A stretch of 64,000 nucleotides of DNA, taken from assembly GCA_025765615.1 (NCBI GenBank), contig JAIVFJ010000299.1:1-64000 (forward strand). Direction: 5' to 3'. This DNA is from Zopfochytrium polystomum (taxonomy: Eukaryota; Chytridiomycota; Chytridiomycetes; Chytridiales; Chytridiaceae). A model generated the notes under the pieces. The model was not told where the DNA came from. It saw only the letters and a list, made by a program, of their open reading frames with translations, and made no database searches. A program made the position numbers and the translations under genes. Of this stretch, positions 11,053-22,228 are shown in pieces. Each line of letters opens with the position of its first letter. Position 1 is the first letter of the stretch.

Positions 11053-11464
11053 TGTAAGGCAGAACTGACTGGTTACCAGCAAGAGGCACAAGACAGACCC
11101 AAACCTATTGTGGCTGTCAGTTATCGTTCTCATGATGCTCAAGGGAGAGCAAACCACCGCCAATGCAGACCTGGGCACTGGTTTCCACTATGACAAATAC
11201 TCTGAGTATTAAGTGGAATGGAAACCCAGTGTTAACAGTTTTCCTCCTCCTCTGCTCAAGCAGATAATATAGGAGAGGTTTTTACCCTGTGCCAGTCACG
11301 CTTGCCTAGCAACTATTACAGCGTGCATATTATCATCATGTATCAATTCTTCTTAATAGAGTTTTTTCTCTTTCTCTCCAAGTTGGGGAGAAGGACCACC
11401 CACAAACACACATCTCCACTTCATTCACTCCTTCCACTCACTCACTCAGAGTAGACTGTTTACA
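11053..11464 (-). mobile_element. LTR-like dispersed repeat, copy A (reverse orientation)
   Basis: The reverse complement of this 412-base segment aligns almost end to end with 19147-19554, with a few substitutions and short indels. Similarity stops abruptly at both edges. Read on the minus strand it begins TGTAAACAGTC and ends GCCTTACA, so it has the TG...CA termini of a long terminal repeat. The flanking five bases on the plus strand are ACCTG on the left and GCCTG on the right, an imperfect candidate target duplication. No gag or pol coding was found next to it, so it is best called a solo LTR. Confidence 0.65.
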
Positions 11465-11924
11465 GCCTGCTCAATGCAGGTGCGCAGCACATCAAGTACA
11501 ACAGAATGTACAGGGTTAAGGTTGTTGGTTCGCTCCTGTGCGTTGGTAAACTTTCGAGTCACTGAAGGTCTCACATGCACCATTTTCATCACTCATGCCG
11601 GGCCTTGCACACAACAGACGACAATAACAGTTGATTGTTGGGATACTCTCTGGTGTTGGTGATTGCACCTGGCGTGTCGAAAGGGCATCACCAGACTTGA
11701 GGTGGTGTGGGGCAAGAGAACTTGTCTAGAGCGTTGTCGGCAGAGCGTTGTCCACTGAATTACGCCAGCCTGAGTTGCAGTCAGGTGGCAAAATTTCTTG
11801 GGTTGACAGAACCGGATCTGAGACAATGGAAGTTCAAATCCCTAAGCATCCTCAAATTTGGGGCAGTGTCTTTCCTCCTGGGCAGTATAAAAGGAAGCAG
11901 GGTGTTGTTATGAATCACCCTCTG

Positions 11925-12106
11925 GAACCTCTGGAACCTTCTAGAACATTCCTTCATGGAACCTTGTGGGACTTTCTGGGACCTTCTTTGCTTTCCTGAC
12001 TTGTCTTGTTGTTGGCATTGGTATCATTGGTATCATTGTATTACTAATTGCTCTTTCTGGAACTTTCTTTGAGTCTTGACAAGGAAGACTCTCAAAAGGT
12101 ATAAAA
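11925..12106 (+). promoter_or_regulatory. Heat-shock-type promoter (two perfect HSEs and TATA box)
   Basis: Bases 11934-11951 form a perfect four-unit heat-shock element, alternating GAA and TTC with two-base spacers, with a further GAA at 11925. A second, perfect three-unit element (TTC-GAA-TTC) lies at 12055-12067. A TATAAAA box follows at 12100-12106, and another occurs at 11886. This spacing is what HSF-driven promoters look like. No chaperone gene is seen downstream; the only nearby open frame encodes 59 residues. The element may belong to a decayed gene or a mobile element. Confidence 0.6.
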
Positions 12107-12196
12107 GGGGGATGGGGGACCTGTCCCATCCCTCAAGTGAATTATTGTCTCCAATTCACTCCTCTCAGTTCCTTGTCTGCCTTGCCTTGTCCTGCC

Positions 12197-12376
12197 ATGT
12201 TGTTCCGCTTAACCACCTTCTTCGCACTCCAGCGACCACGAACCTCGGCATGCAGCCGTTTAGACTTGCGACCCTGGCCACACTCATCACCGAGCTTGGC
12301 AAGCAAAGGAGCGCCGCACAGAGTATTTACGTGTGTAAGAGCGAAGCACCCTGTACAAACAAGGTATCGAACTTGA
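12197..12376 (+). CDS. Hypothetical short reading frame downstream of heat-shock promoter
   Basis: The first ATG about 90 bases after the TATA box opens a 59-codon frame. The first thirty residues (MLFRLTTFFALQRPRTSACS...) are hydrophobic and Arg-rich, with no acidic residue before position 25, as in a mitochondrial presequence. No continuation into a recognisable chaperone or protease was found in the next kilobase. It could be the surviving first exon of a broken stress gene or a chance frame. I do not recognise it. Confidence 0.25.
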   Translation: MLFRLTTFFALQRPRTSACSRLDLRPWPHSSPSLASKGAPHRVFTCVRAKHPVQTRYRT

Positions 12377-13884
12377 TGAGCTTTGCAGGTCAAGGAAGAT
12401 GGGCATGGTGACTCAGGTAACAGTGTTTGTTCTCAGGGGTGGAGAGGGAGCTGGCAGATGTGATCTAAGGCTCGGCAGATCGATAAGATAGGTTAAGAAG
12501 CCCTTATCCAAAACCGTGCAAAAGCAAAAACTGCTAACTGTAACCGAACTGGGACCACTTTTGCTGTATTTGCATCTTAACCTTAACCAGGGTTTGACCA
12601 GTTAATTATCAGTTAGCGGTTTAAACCGGTCAAACCGATGTTTTGGTTAAAATTCCTAAACCCTATCCTTAACCGATCCTAACTGGAGTACAGTTGGAAA
12701 TTTTGACCTCTATCCTAACCGTAAAAATAACAGTTTGGGATAGGATTACGGTTTGAACTGATAAACTGCCAACCCTTAATGTCATCAAGATCTTGGATGA
12801 TGATTCTCTGGAGCTGCTGGGGCTCCCCATTTTATATTGCAGGTGGTCTCAGAAATCAGACTTTGGCGATAGCCTTTTAGCTCTGAGAGATAGAATTTAG
12901 ACTTTGAAGCGTCAGGAGGCAGGCATGACATCGTTGTTGCATCACACCGATTTGGCCAAAACTTACATGGAGTCATGTATGCAAAGAAGAGAGGCAGACT
13001 CCCTGTAATCATTCCTATCAAATTGCTGGAGTGAAGCAGTCTACCCAGACTTGGGATTGCAACCACCTCTAAGCACTTTTTCAGTGTCAAAGAGCAGGAG
13101 AAGTGTAGATAACACTGGGATCAACCTGAATGCCATCTTAACTCATCTTACTCTTGAAGACAGGTGACTTAAAAGGTGTGGGTACTGTGTGCAAACTCCA
13201 ACAATGGAGAACCTCTGACTGTCCATGCGGACTATAGAAACACCGCACTTGTGCAGATGTCACTCCAGATACCACTGCCGACAACGGCGGAAGATAGAAG
13301 GCTGACAACCAGAGTTGACAAGTGGAACCAAGGTGAGGTGAGGTTGACTTATTCCACATTCCTTCCAAGCTGGTGAGTGCCGCCACCATGCCGCTAGGTC
13401 AGCGTCACAATGTGTCGGTCTGATAGTTGGACCTATGCTGTAGTTCCCCTGTTGCAAGGTTTGACTGAAGACCTCATAACCCACCATCGCGAATTCTGAC
13501 TCCGCAGCACCCTGCCCGCCCCACGCTGACAGCACCCAGTGGCAGCCGGCAGCCTGCAGTGCGAAGAAATTGCGTGTGCGATCGGGAGTGCCTTCGGTCG
13601 TTTGTAATGACCGCCATGCCCAAGCAACCGTTGTGGCGGCATCTCCTCCTGAGTCCTCGCGCATGATGCAGCTGAAGCTTTCATAAGGGAAAAAGCCATC
13701 GAAAGAAACGAGGGCTAAGTCTATCGCTTTGTGTACAGGCCATGGAAATAATTTTAACCGTTCACTCCCTCATCCCTCAAAAGTACAACCGATTTCGCAG
13801 CAAGGATACTGACGTTGGCCCACGGCACGAGCAGAAGGAGGGCCGATCAACAAACTCACCAAAAGAATGCGCGGTGAGGCTCGT
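12377..13884. other. Gene-poor interval with degenerate TAACC-type repeats
   Basis: Around 12560-12780 the sequence is built of loosely repeated TAACC and GGTTT motifs. Minus-strand open frames at 12785-13090 and 13260-13664 have reasonable composition but no recognisable family and no clear splice sites. I assign no gene. Confidence 0.4.
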
Positions 13885-13904
13885 TGAGAGAGAGAGGAAG
13901 AGAA

Positions 13905-13990
<86 letters not shown>
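13885..13990. repeat. (GA)n microsatellite upstream of TPS2-like gene
   Basis: This is a purine tract with an uninterrupted GA run from about 13913 to 13990 (78 bases). It lies about 0.6 kb upstream of the trehalose gene start. Translated frames across it are alternating Arg-Glu and are not genes. Confidence 0.95.
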
Positions 13991-13992
<2 letters not shown>

Positions 13993-14608
13993 GGGGGGAA
14001 GACTTGTTGACGGGGAAGGGAGAAAGGTGTGGCGAAAAAGCGAGTCGAGCTGTCTGTCTCTTGCCCTTTCTTCCGACGCTGTGAATATTCAATGTGGCAC
14101 CTGGTCTTTATTCGTGTGGCTCTCTTCGCTCACCCCTTTTTTGAAACGTGCTCGGAACATTTTCGATTCTCCGACAGAAGGAAAATTGAAAAGGATTTTT
14201 TGGAGGACACAAATGCCCCCGATGTTAATTTTTATTTTATTTAAAATTTTTTATTTTATTTTTTTGGCATCTACAATTGGTTGCGACCACCCACCCACCC
14301 ATTTTGTTTCCCTTAATCAAACAGAAATCAATTCATCGATCTCGAAATCGATTTGATCAACGCTGTGATTGTGATAAATAATTGAATCCCAGAAAATTTG
14401 TCAAACCACATAAAAAACAACAACAAAAAGGAAATAAAGAGAGAAAAAAAAGAGAAAAAAAGAATACCCACGCGCCCAATCCATTCGCCACCGCCGCCCC
14501 CCGTTGCCGCTCAGCCAGCCAGCCAACCCTCACGCCGCTCCCTCGCCCACCCTCCCGCACACTCGAACCCCGTACCTGTGCATCCACGAATCGCAACACA
14601 ATCGATAA

Positions 14609-17509
14609 ATGACTGAGTCGACGCTTGTCCAGGACCCAGCCCCGGTCGCCCAAGTCGCTTCCTCACTTCCCAATGGCGACAGCACTCCAGCCGCTTCTGC
14701 CACAACCAATGCGGCGCCCCCCAAGCTGATCGTCGTCACCCATCACCTCCCGGTGAACTGTGTCTTGTCCTCCGCCTCCAACTCTTGGACTTTGAATCCA
14801 CGCCGCGGCCACTCCGCCTTGTTTTGCGGCATCGAGTCCCTGCGTGAGACCGGTGTTGAGGACGTCCTCCATGTTGGATGGATTGGTCAAGCCACAACTG
14901 CTCCCGAAGAGGGAAGCAAGGCCATCGAGGCGGCTGCCCTGACACCTTCCATGCGATCGTCCCTCAAGTCAGCATTGGCCGGAGTCAATGCCGTTCCCGT
15001 GTTCCTTGACGACTCCGTCGCCTACGGTCACTACGAGGGCTACTGCAAATCTGGTGGGTAGTGCTGAACTTTGACGTCAGCATGGATTTTTCAACTACTT
15101 GTTTTCCCTTTTCTTGTTTTTTTCCTCGTCCCACTTGCTTTTGAAATTTGCTTGCTGGGCCGTTTGTGATCTGATCGTTATCGATTCAAAGATCTGTGGC
15201 CGCTTTTCCATTACATCCTTTGGGATACCGTCACAGATGGCTTGACCGAGTCGAAGCACTGGCTGGACTATGTTGCGATGAATCAAGCATTCGCGGACAT
15301 TATTGGCAAAGTCTACGTGCCGGGTGACCACAGTTGAGTGGCTACGCCGTGGGAATGTCCGTGGCCCCAACTAATGCTGTGCACACAATTATTTAGTTTG
15401 GATTCACGACTATCATATGCTGCTCTTGCCAAGCATGCTCCGAGCCAAGCTACTCAAAGCCAACATCGGCTTCTTCCTTCACACTCCGTTCCCAAGCTCC
15501 GAGATCTTCAGATGCCTTCCAAGTAAGTAACCCGGCTGTAAGGTTTGGCCACACTTACAGCGATTGCCACAACGTAGAGCGTAGAGAGATTTTGGAGGGC
15601 GTCCTTGGCGCCAACTTAGTCGGGTTTCAAACGTACTCGTATGCTCGTCATTTCATCAGCAGCTGCACAAGAGTTCTTGGGCTGGAATCTTCACCAAAAG
15701 GCGTGGATTTCAAAGGGTCTTTGGTCTCGGTGGGCATCTTTCCAATTGGAATTGATGTTGGTCGGGTCGAATCTAGCCGGTGAGAGGAGTGACTACTCTT
15801 GTTCTTTTGGAATGTGCTCTCTGATACTGACCCTTACGCCTTCGCAAGACGGCTGCCTTCAACACTAGATAAGATGGCGGCCATTCGCGAGCTTTACTCG
15901 GACAAAATGATCATTATCGGCCGTGATAAGCTTGATCACATTAAGGGAGTGCAACACAAGTTAAATGCTTTTGAAAAGTTCTTGACACTCTACCCCGAAT
16001 GGCAAAATAAGGTTGCTTCGCGTCGTTGGCCAGAATTAATCACTTCGCGCCTTCTTACCCCTTTTTGGCTCTCTTATTCCAGGTGGTTCTCATTCAAGTT
16101 ACCTCTCCTCCCCAAAGGGAGAACCCGAAATTGGAAGCAAAGGTCTCCGAACTTGTCTCACGCATCAATGGTGCCTTTGGATCTTTGGAATTCGTCCCAG
16201 TGCATCACTACCACCAACACCTTGAGTTGGACGAGTACTTCTCATTGCTGTCTGTTGCCGATGTTGGCCTGATTACGTCGGTTCGTGATGGAATGAATAC
16301 AACTTCGCACGAGTTCGTGGTTTGCCAGCAAGAAAACCACGGCCCCCTTATCCTCAGCGAGTTCACAGGAACCGCCGGTTCCCTCAGCGCTGCCATGCTT
16401 GTCAACCCTTGGGATTATCTGGTTAGTTGGCATCCCTACCCGAACTTCCTGTCGATTCATGCATCCTTACGTCTTTCATTAATAGGGTGTGGCTAATGCC
16501 ATTCATGAAGCGCTGCTGATGACAAAGGAGGAGAGAAGAATCAAGCACCTTCAGCTGTACAACTACGTCACCTCACGAACGGTCCAATTCTGGGCCAGTA
16601 GCTTTGTCAAAGAGCTGAAGGAGAGCCAAAAAAACCCCAGACCACTCCGACACAACTCCTTTCCTTGACTTCTCGTTCGTGACGGATCGGTTCAGACAGT
16701 CGAAGAAACGCCTTCTGATGTTCGACTATGATGGGACTCTCACACCCATTCGGCGACTTCCGTCGGCTGCGGTTCCACCTCCTGAGATGCTGAAGGCTTT
16801 GCAAATTCTCGTGAAGGATCCGAAAAACTACGTGTTTGTGATTTCTGGTCGCGACCAAGCAACTCTGGAGGAATGGCTGGGTCACATTGATGGCCTTGGC
16901 CTCAGCGCCGAGCACGGTTGTTTCATCCGCTACCCAGAGGAAAAATCCTGGATAAATTTGTCGGAACAGATGGACCTTTCCTGGAAGAGCAAGGTGGCCG
17001 AGATCTTCCAGTACTACACCGAGCGCACTCAAGGCTCGTTCATTGAGCACAAGAGAGCTTCTATCACGTGGCACTACCGACTGGCAGACCCCGACTATGG
17101 ATCTTTCCAGGCCAAGGAGTGTCAGAATCATTTGGAAAATGCTGTTCTCTCAAAGCTTCCAGTGGAAGTGATGATTGGAAAAAAGAACCTTGAGGTTCGG
17201 CCAGTGGCCATTAACAAGGGTGAAATCGTTAAACGATTGCTGGCTTCGCGACCGGGAACGGACTTCGTCTTCTGTGCCGGAGATGATAAGACAGACGAGG
17301 ACATGTTCAAGTCGTTGCGCAAATCGGAGCTTGCTGAAGACATGTGCTTCACTTGCACGCTTGGTCCCGCCGGAAAGAAAACGAAGGCGTCTTGGCACGT
17401 GAATGCTCCAGAGCAGCTGATCCAAATGCTCGGCATCTGGGCAGGCACTTTGTCGCCCTCAGAGTCTCTCCTCTCAAATGTTGTGATCAACACCGAGGGC
17501 GAAGAGTGA
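14609..17509 (+). CDS. TPS2: TPS2-type trehalose-6-phosphate synthase/phosphatase
   Basis: This is a two-domain trehalose enzyme. Exons are 14609-15053, 15192-15332, 15397-15522, 15578-15779, 15849-16011, 16083-16421 and 16486-17509. The GT20 half shows HVGWIG, WIHDYHMLLLP, DKLDHIKGVQHKLNAFE, DGMNTTSHEFVVCQ and NPWDYLGVANAIHEAL. The phosphatase half has the HAD motifs FDYDGTLTPI, VISGRD and GDDKTDEDMF, all with catalytic Asp present, so phosphatase activity is likely. The GT20 region departs from active synthases (THHLPV in place of NRLPV), as in fungal Tps2, where this half is thought to be regulatory. The halves are in different frames: one extra base in or next to the A7 run at 16628-16634 must be skipped, after which the total is exactly 813 codons. 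Identity is firm; the frame break is probably a sequence error. Confidence 0.92.
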
Positions 17510-19146
17510 TGGCGTGGGTGGGTCGAGTTAGCCCATCTGTCTGGATCTTTCATCGGCGGAAATTTTATCTTCTCGACTTTTTCCCACGTACCCACTTTGT
17601 TTCCTCGATTCCTTGTTTGTCCTTGACTAATGTGAGCATTTTTCTGCTCAATTCGTCCTGTTTGTCCATGTTTCGCTTTTATGCTCGTTGGGTTATGAAG
17701 GAAAAAGGTAGAGCGAGTGGAGAGCGTCGACCGCAGGAGCCACGGTCCTGACATCTTGTTTCTTGTGCTCTGTTCACTCTTTTGATATCTCCCCCTCTCT
17801 CTCCCAGACTTCCTCCACCACGTTGCTTTTGAGTAGCCGATATCCAAAACATGTGAAATAGCCACCTCAGCCACCTCAGCCACCTCTTTTGTATTTTTTT
17901 TTTAATTCGCTTTCCCCTCTCCTCTCTCTTCCCGCCTCTGGCGCACCCTTCTTTGCGTGGGGGAGCGGTACGACTCGTTTGAAAACTGTACGATTTCTTT
18001 TCCTTCTTCCTCGCACAAGCTACCAGACCCCAACCCCACCTACTACTTTCCTATTTGGGCCATCCCTTGTTTGTGTCTCTGGGTCTTGGAACAATGTCTC
18101 ATGTTACGTGTACCAGAGGAGCGAGCATGGAGCGTGAGTGTATGTATGTTGCGTGTGGGTAAACCAGGGTGTCTCACGGTCCTTCTAAAAAGTGAGAGCA
18201 AAATTTATCGCCGTCGCAAAAACAGAAACGAACAGATACCTCGTTGGATGGACTCGCCACGCAAACACACATATTTCATGATATCGGAAAGAACTTGAAA
18301 CCGCACCGATTCTTTTCATGAACGGAAGTTAGACATGGCCGCAGCCAAAAGAAAAACACATTTGCGATACTACTAAAACAAAATGCTTGGAAGGAGCTTA
18401 TTCTCGGAGAGGCTTGCACAACCTCGTCGGATCACCACCGTCGTAGAGGTAGAGTTTGCCACCCTACGCGAAGAAGACTGCGAAGGGCAGGTGGTCGTAT
18501 TTGAAAGCCATTGCTTTTTGTGTGAGGAGGATTATTGTGGGGAGAAGGAGGACCCCTTATTGTATTCTTTCTCCCATCACAAATCGCACATGTTGGTGGA
18601 TGCCAAAAGGTCATGGTCACACGTGGTTCCTGAGCTTTTGGGTCCAGGATTGCTTGTAAGTTTGGGCCACAACTCGTGTTGCCTGTCTGCCAACAAACTC
18701 CGCACTATTACAGCAATATTTACAAGCAGCACCCAGCGAAGTAAGTATTTTACAGAAAGAGAGAGAGAGACCTTTGACCGCGCACACAGATGAACAGGCA
18801 GTCTGTTGACCTCCTTCACATTGTGAATTTCGCCAGACGATAACATAACCCTGCCTCACCCCACTAATTGCAATGAGAAAACGGTTTTCAAAGTGTTGAT
18901 CTGTTGTTGGACCATACAATACGTCGCAGGCCAGGCGTCAAGGGAGGAGTCAAAAAAGATGTGCGTGACTTGCCGTTACAAAAAGGAAGCTCAGGCCCCC
19001 TTGCGAACTTGCCGAAAGGTACAAGCACTCAGCTCAACAGTCCCATCATGGGCGCTTCCAGCACCACTAGATTCGTCTTGTCTGCCCCCTACGTGGGCAG
19101 ACTGCTCCACCTCTGATAGGTGCTGGGACAGAAAATGCAATGTCTG
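17510..19146. other. Gene-poor interval
   Basis: This stretch holds the TPS2-like 3' flank followed by sequence without recognised genes. A plus-strand frame at 18383-18793 (136 codons) has no family resemblance. The stretch just before the LTR-like repeat has short open frames that may be decayed element sequence. Confidence 0.4.
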
Positions 19147-19554
19147 TGTGAACAGTCTACTCTGAGTGAGTGAGTGGAAGGAGTGAATGAAGTGGGTGTG
19201 TGTTTGTGGTTGGTCCTTTTCCCCAACTTGGAGAGAAAGAAAAACTCTGTTATGAATTATTGATACATGATGATAATCTGCCCGCTGTAATAGTTGCTAG
19301 GCAAGCGTGACCAGCACAGGGTAAAAATCTCTCCTATATTATCTGCTTGAGCAGAGGAGGAGGAAAACTGTTGACACCAGGTTTTCGTTCCACTTAATAC
19401 TTGGAGTATTTGTCATCAGCGCAAGCCAGTGCCCAGGTCTGCATTGGCAGTGGCTCACTCTCCCATGGGCATCGTGAGAACGATAACTGACAGTCACAAT
19501 AGGTTCAGGTCTGTCTTGTGCCTCTTGCCGCTAACCAGTCAGTTCCGCCTAACA
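19147..19554 (+). mobile_element. LTR-like dispersed repeat, copy B
   Basis: This 408-base segment is the inverted counterpart of 11053-11464. It begins TGTGAACAGTC and ends GCCTAACA, again TG...CA, and similarity stops at both ends. No clean target duplication is visible and no gag or pol coding lies beside it, so it is interpreted as a solo LTR of the same family. The two copies flank the TPS2-like gene in opposite orientations. Confidence 0.65.
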
Positions 19555-19734
19555 ACCTCCCCATCTCTGGGAGTGGCAGTGTGGCAGTTAACAGGCAGTC
19601 AATGGGCTGTCTGCCTCGCTCGTTGTCTCTGACTCTGGCTGTTGGCTGTTGGTAGAAAATTACAAAATCGTTCGGTTGAGCAGGCTCTGGGGGCGGGAGC
19701 CCCCTGGCTCAAAAAACAATTTCCCCCCTCCATC

Positions 19735-20240
19735 TCTCAGTCTCTTCTCCTATATCTCTATCTGTTTCTCTGTCTATTCTCCAAACCTATCCCTCTCTCT
19801 CCTTCTGTCATCTTTCCTGCTCGTGGCTGTCTGTTTCACTCACTGTCTGCCCTCTATCTGTCTGTCTCTCTGTCTGTCTGTCGCTCTGTTGGTCTTTCAG
19901 TCCTGTCTCACTGCCAGGGGGAAGATTGGCACACACTTTCTCTCTCTCACTCCCACACACCCTCACTCTTGCTCTCTCCTTCTTTCTATCCTTCTTTTTC
20001 TGTCTGTCTGTCAGTGGCTCAGGGTGTGAGCCCAAGCAAGCTGACCTTCATTGGTAACTTTCTGCACCGTGGCCTGCCACACTCTTCACAAGTATCTTTT
20101 TTTTTGGCCTGCTGCACCCTTCAGTATCTTTTTTTCTTCAACTCCTTTTTTTTTTTTTTTTTTTTTGTAGGCAAGGATTGCTACTAAGTCAACGGGCACC
20201 CTTGTCTAATCCAAAAAAAAAAAAGGGAAGAAAGAAAGGA
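19735..20240. repeat. Pyrimidine-rich simple sequence and homopolymers
   Basis: CTGT and CT repeats run to about 20016, followed by a T tract near 20140-20167 and an A tract near 20212-20224. No coding potential was recognised here or in the rest of the spacer up to the kinase gene. Confidence 0.8.
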
Positions 20241-20682
20241 TCGGTTTCCGAAAAAAAACGATTTGTTTATATTCCAGCCAAAAGGACGAAGAAAGCAAAC
20301 CAAAAAGGTCTCAGACAACCCCCCATTTTCATTTTCGGACCTTTCCCAACGAAATTCAAATTCGGCCAATTCAAAAAAGATTAAACGCGGTGTGGGGAAA
20401 AGAGGGAAGAAGGGAGGCTGACTGATGGGAAAAGTATCTTTTCAGCCGAAGTTGTACAAACAGGTTCGGGGGGGAGGGAAAGTGCTGAGGGGGTTGGGGG
20501 TGGGCTTCCACATTCCGTGAGCGAAGGAGATCGGTCCCACGCGCTCGCGCGTGACAACGATTTCAACTTGGTCTCGCCCGTGCTGCCTAAGATGTTGCTG
20601 CTGAGGTTGACGCAACTGCGTGCTGCTGCGCTGCTGGTGCTTCTAGTGATGGCTTTGTGTTGCGATTGGCGCGCTCATCCTT

Positions 20683-22228
20683 TCATCCTTTCAACCATGG
20701 GTGGGAGAGCACCTCCTCGAGACTCCAGCGCTCTTCCGGCAAGATCATCGTCATGCCACGAATGATTTCGACGCAGCCGGCCTCGACGCGCGCGTCCAGG
20801 TCTTTTCCGACCGCCATTGGCAGCGGCCCCGATGTGGGAAACCGCGTTCCAGACTTTCCTGCGGCCCAGGCTTCGAGAATGGTAGGGACTTTGCCAGGAC
20901 CGTGAACCAGAGTGAAGAGAAGCACGCCCAGGGCAAACACGTCGGCTTTGACGCCGTCAGCCGGAGCTCGAACCGCCGTCGCTTTCTGGAGCTCGGGCGG
21001 TGTGACGTGTGCAGTGCCGTACGACGTGAGCATGGGGGACTTCTTGGGACTGGACGATGGAGTGGCCAAAGTCGCAGATGCGGACATCCAAGTCAACGTG
21101 GGTGTGCGGGGGCATGCCGCGGTGGTGGTGGTGGGGGTTGGTGCAAGGCACGCTGATGGACTGAACGAGAACGTTCTCTTCCTTCAGATCGCCGTGCACA
21201 GTGTGTGCGACCGTGTGAAGGTGGTGAACGGCTGCAACCGCTTTTCCAAAGATAGCTCGAACATGCGAGGGATCGGTTAGAGGCACCCTCGCGAGGACCT
21301 TTTGTTCGTCAGTCTCAAACTGCAGCTCCGGGTGCTCTTGCAGATAGCGATTCGTGGCCATGTTCTTCTGCGCAATGCCAAATGCCCACAGGTCGGAGCT
21401 GCCAGGCGAGACTCGGAGGCTATGGGTCTGGCGGAGTCTCGGGTTGTAGAACGTCAACAGGTCCTCGGGAGCGACGGGAGCATCGGCCGGGAACAAGGTA
21501 GCGAGCCAGTCACTGCCAAACAGTTCAGTCACAAGGTAGTGGTGACGTTCGTCTTGCCAGGCGTCGTACGCGTGGAGCAGATTGGAGTGCGAGAGCGGGT
21601 TCGAGGCGAGCAGGGTGAGGATACCGATTTCGTTCGGGGTGGGCTGGATGGAGCCAATGTGGCTCGGCCCCTTGTAGATAATCTTTATGGCAACTGCGCA
21701 GCCGTTGGGGAGAAAGGGGTGCTCGACATTCCTGCCACCCACTTGTCCCGACACAACGACGCCGTTGGACCCATAGCCGAGAATGCGGTCAATGCGGAAA
21801 GCGTCCAGGCGCGGGCAGGAGCGGATAGCAAAGCGGACGGCCTTTCGGGCCTTGAGAGTGTTAGCGTCGGTCAAGTCGGCGTCGGCAGCCTCGTCAGCGA
21901 CTTCCAGCATCCGAGCCGACTCGGGCGCGACGTTGTACTGCTGCTGCTGCTGCTGCTGGAAAAGCTGCATGTTGCGGTGGTGGTCCTTGTTCTTCAGGTT
22001 GTTGTGGGAAGAAGGGGAGGCAGCAGAGAAGGGCGACTGCGGCGGCGGGGAAAACAGCGCCGAGGAGTTGGTCGCGGGAGAGGAGGCCGAGGTCAGGCGG
22101 CGTGAATGCTGCTGCTGCTGGAGGCCCGCGGGGGAGTCAGTTGTAGTGAGCGGCGAGTCGACGAGTTCGACGTCAAAGTCGGTGTCGTCGCTGGAGAAGC
22201 CGCCGTCTTCAAAGTCAAAGGATGACAT
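20683..22228 (-). CDS. Serine/threonine protein kinase, HGD (non-RD) type
   Basis: This is a single-exon protein kinase of about 514 residues once one base is skipped. The first 160 residues are low-complexity and acidic, with two Gln runs. The kinase domain shows a glycine loop (LGYGSNGVVVSG), the VAIK lysine (AVAIKIIYK), a catalytic loop HGDLKEENVLV, and metal-binding CDFGHS. After a frame break at 21041-21045 (the C5 run) it continues SYGTAHVTPPELQ, KADVFALGVLLFTLVHG and ends SHPWLKG. The usual HRD arginine is Gly, so activation-loop phosphorylation may not control it. The Asp, Lys and DFG residues needed for catalysis are present. I cannot place it in a named family. The start at 22228 is the ATG of MSSFDFEDGGF, next to a T/G-rich leader. 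Confidence 0.85.

Noticed and set aside
12785..13700. Minus-strand open frames of 80-134 codons
   Set aside because: There is no recognised domain, no consistent splice structure, and they lie in a decayed, repeat-rich interval; they are not reported as genes.
16620..16645. Programmed -1 frameshift site (A-AAA-AAC) in TPS2
   Set aside because: The -1 frame soon meets a TGA; the phosphatase lies in the +1 frame, so the heptamer cannot give the expected protein.
20701..22105. Several plus-strand frames opposite the kinase
   Set aside because: They are shadows of the kinase coding strand and have no domain signature.
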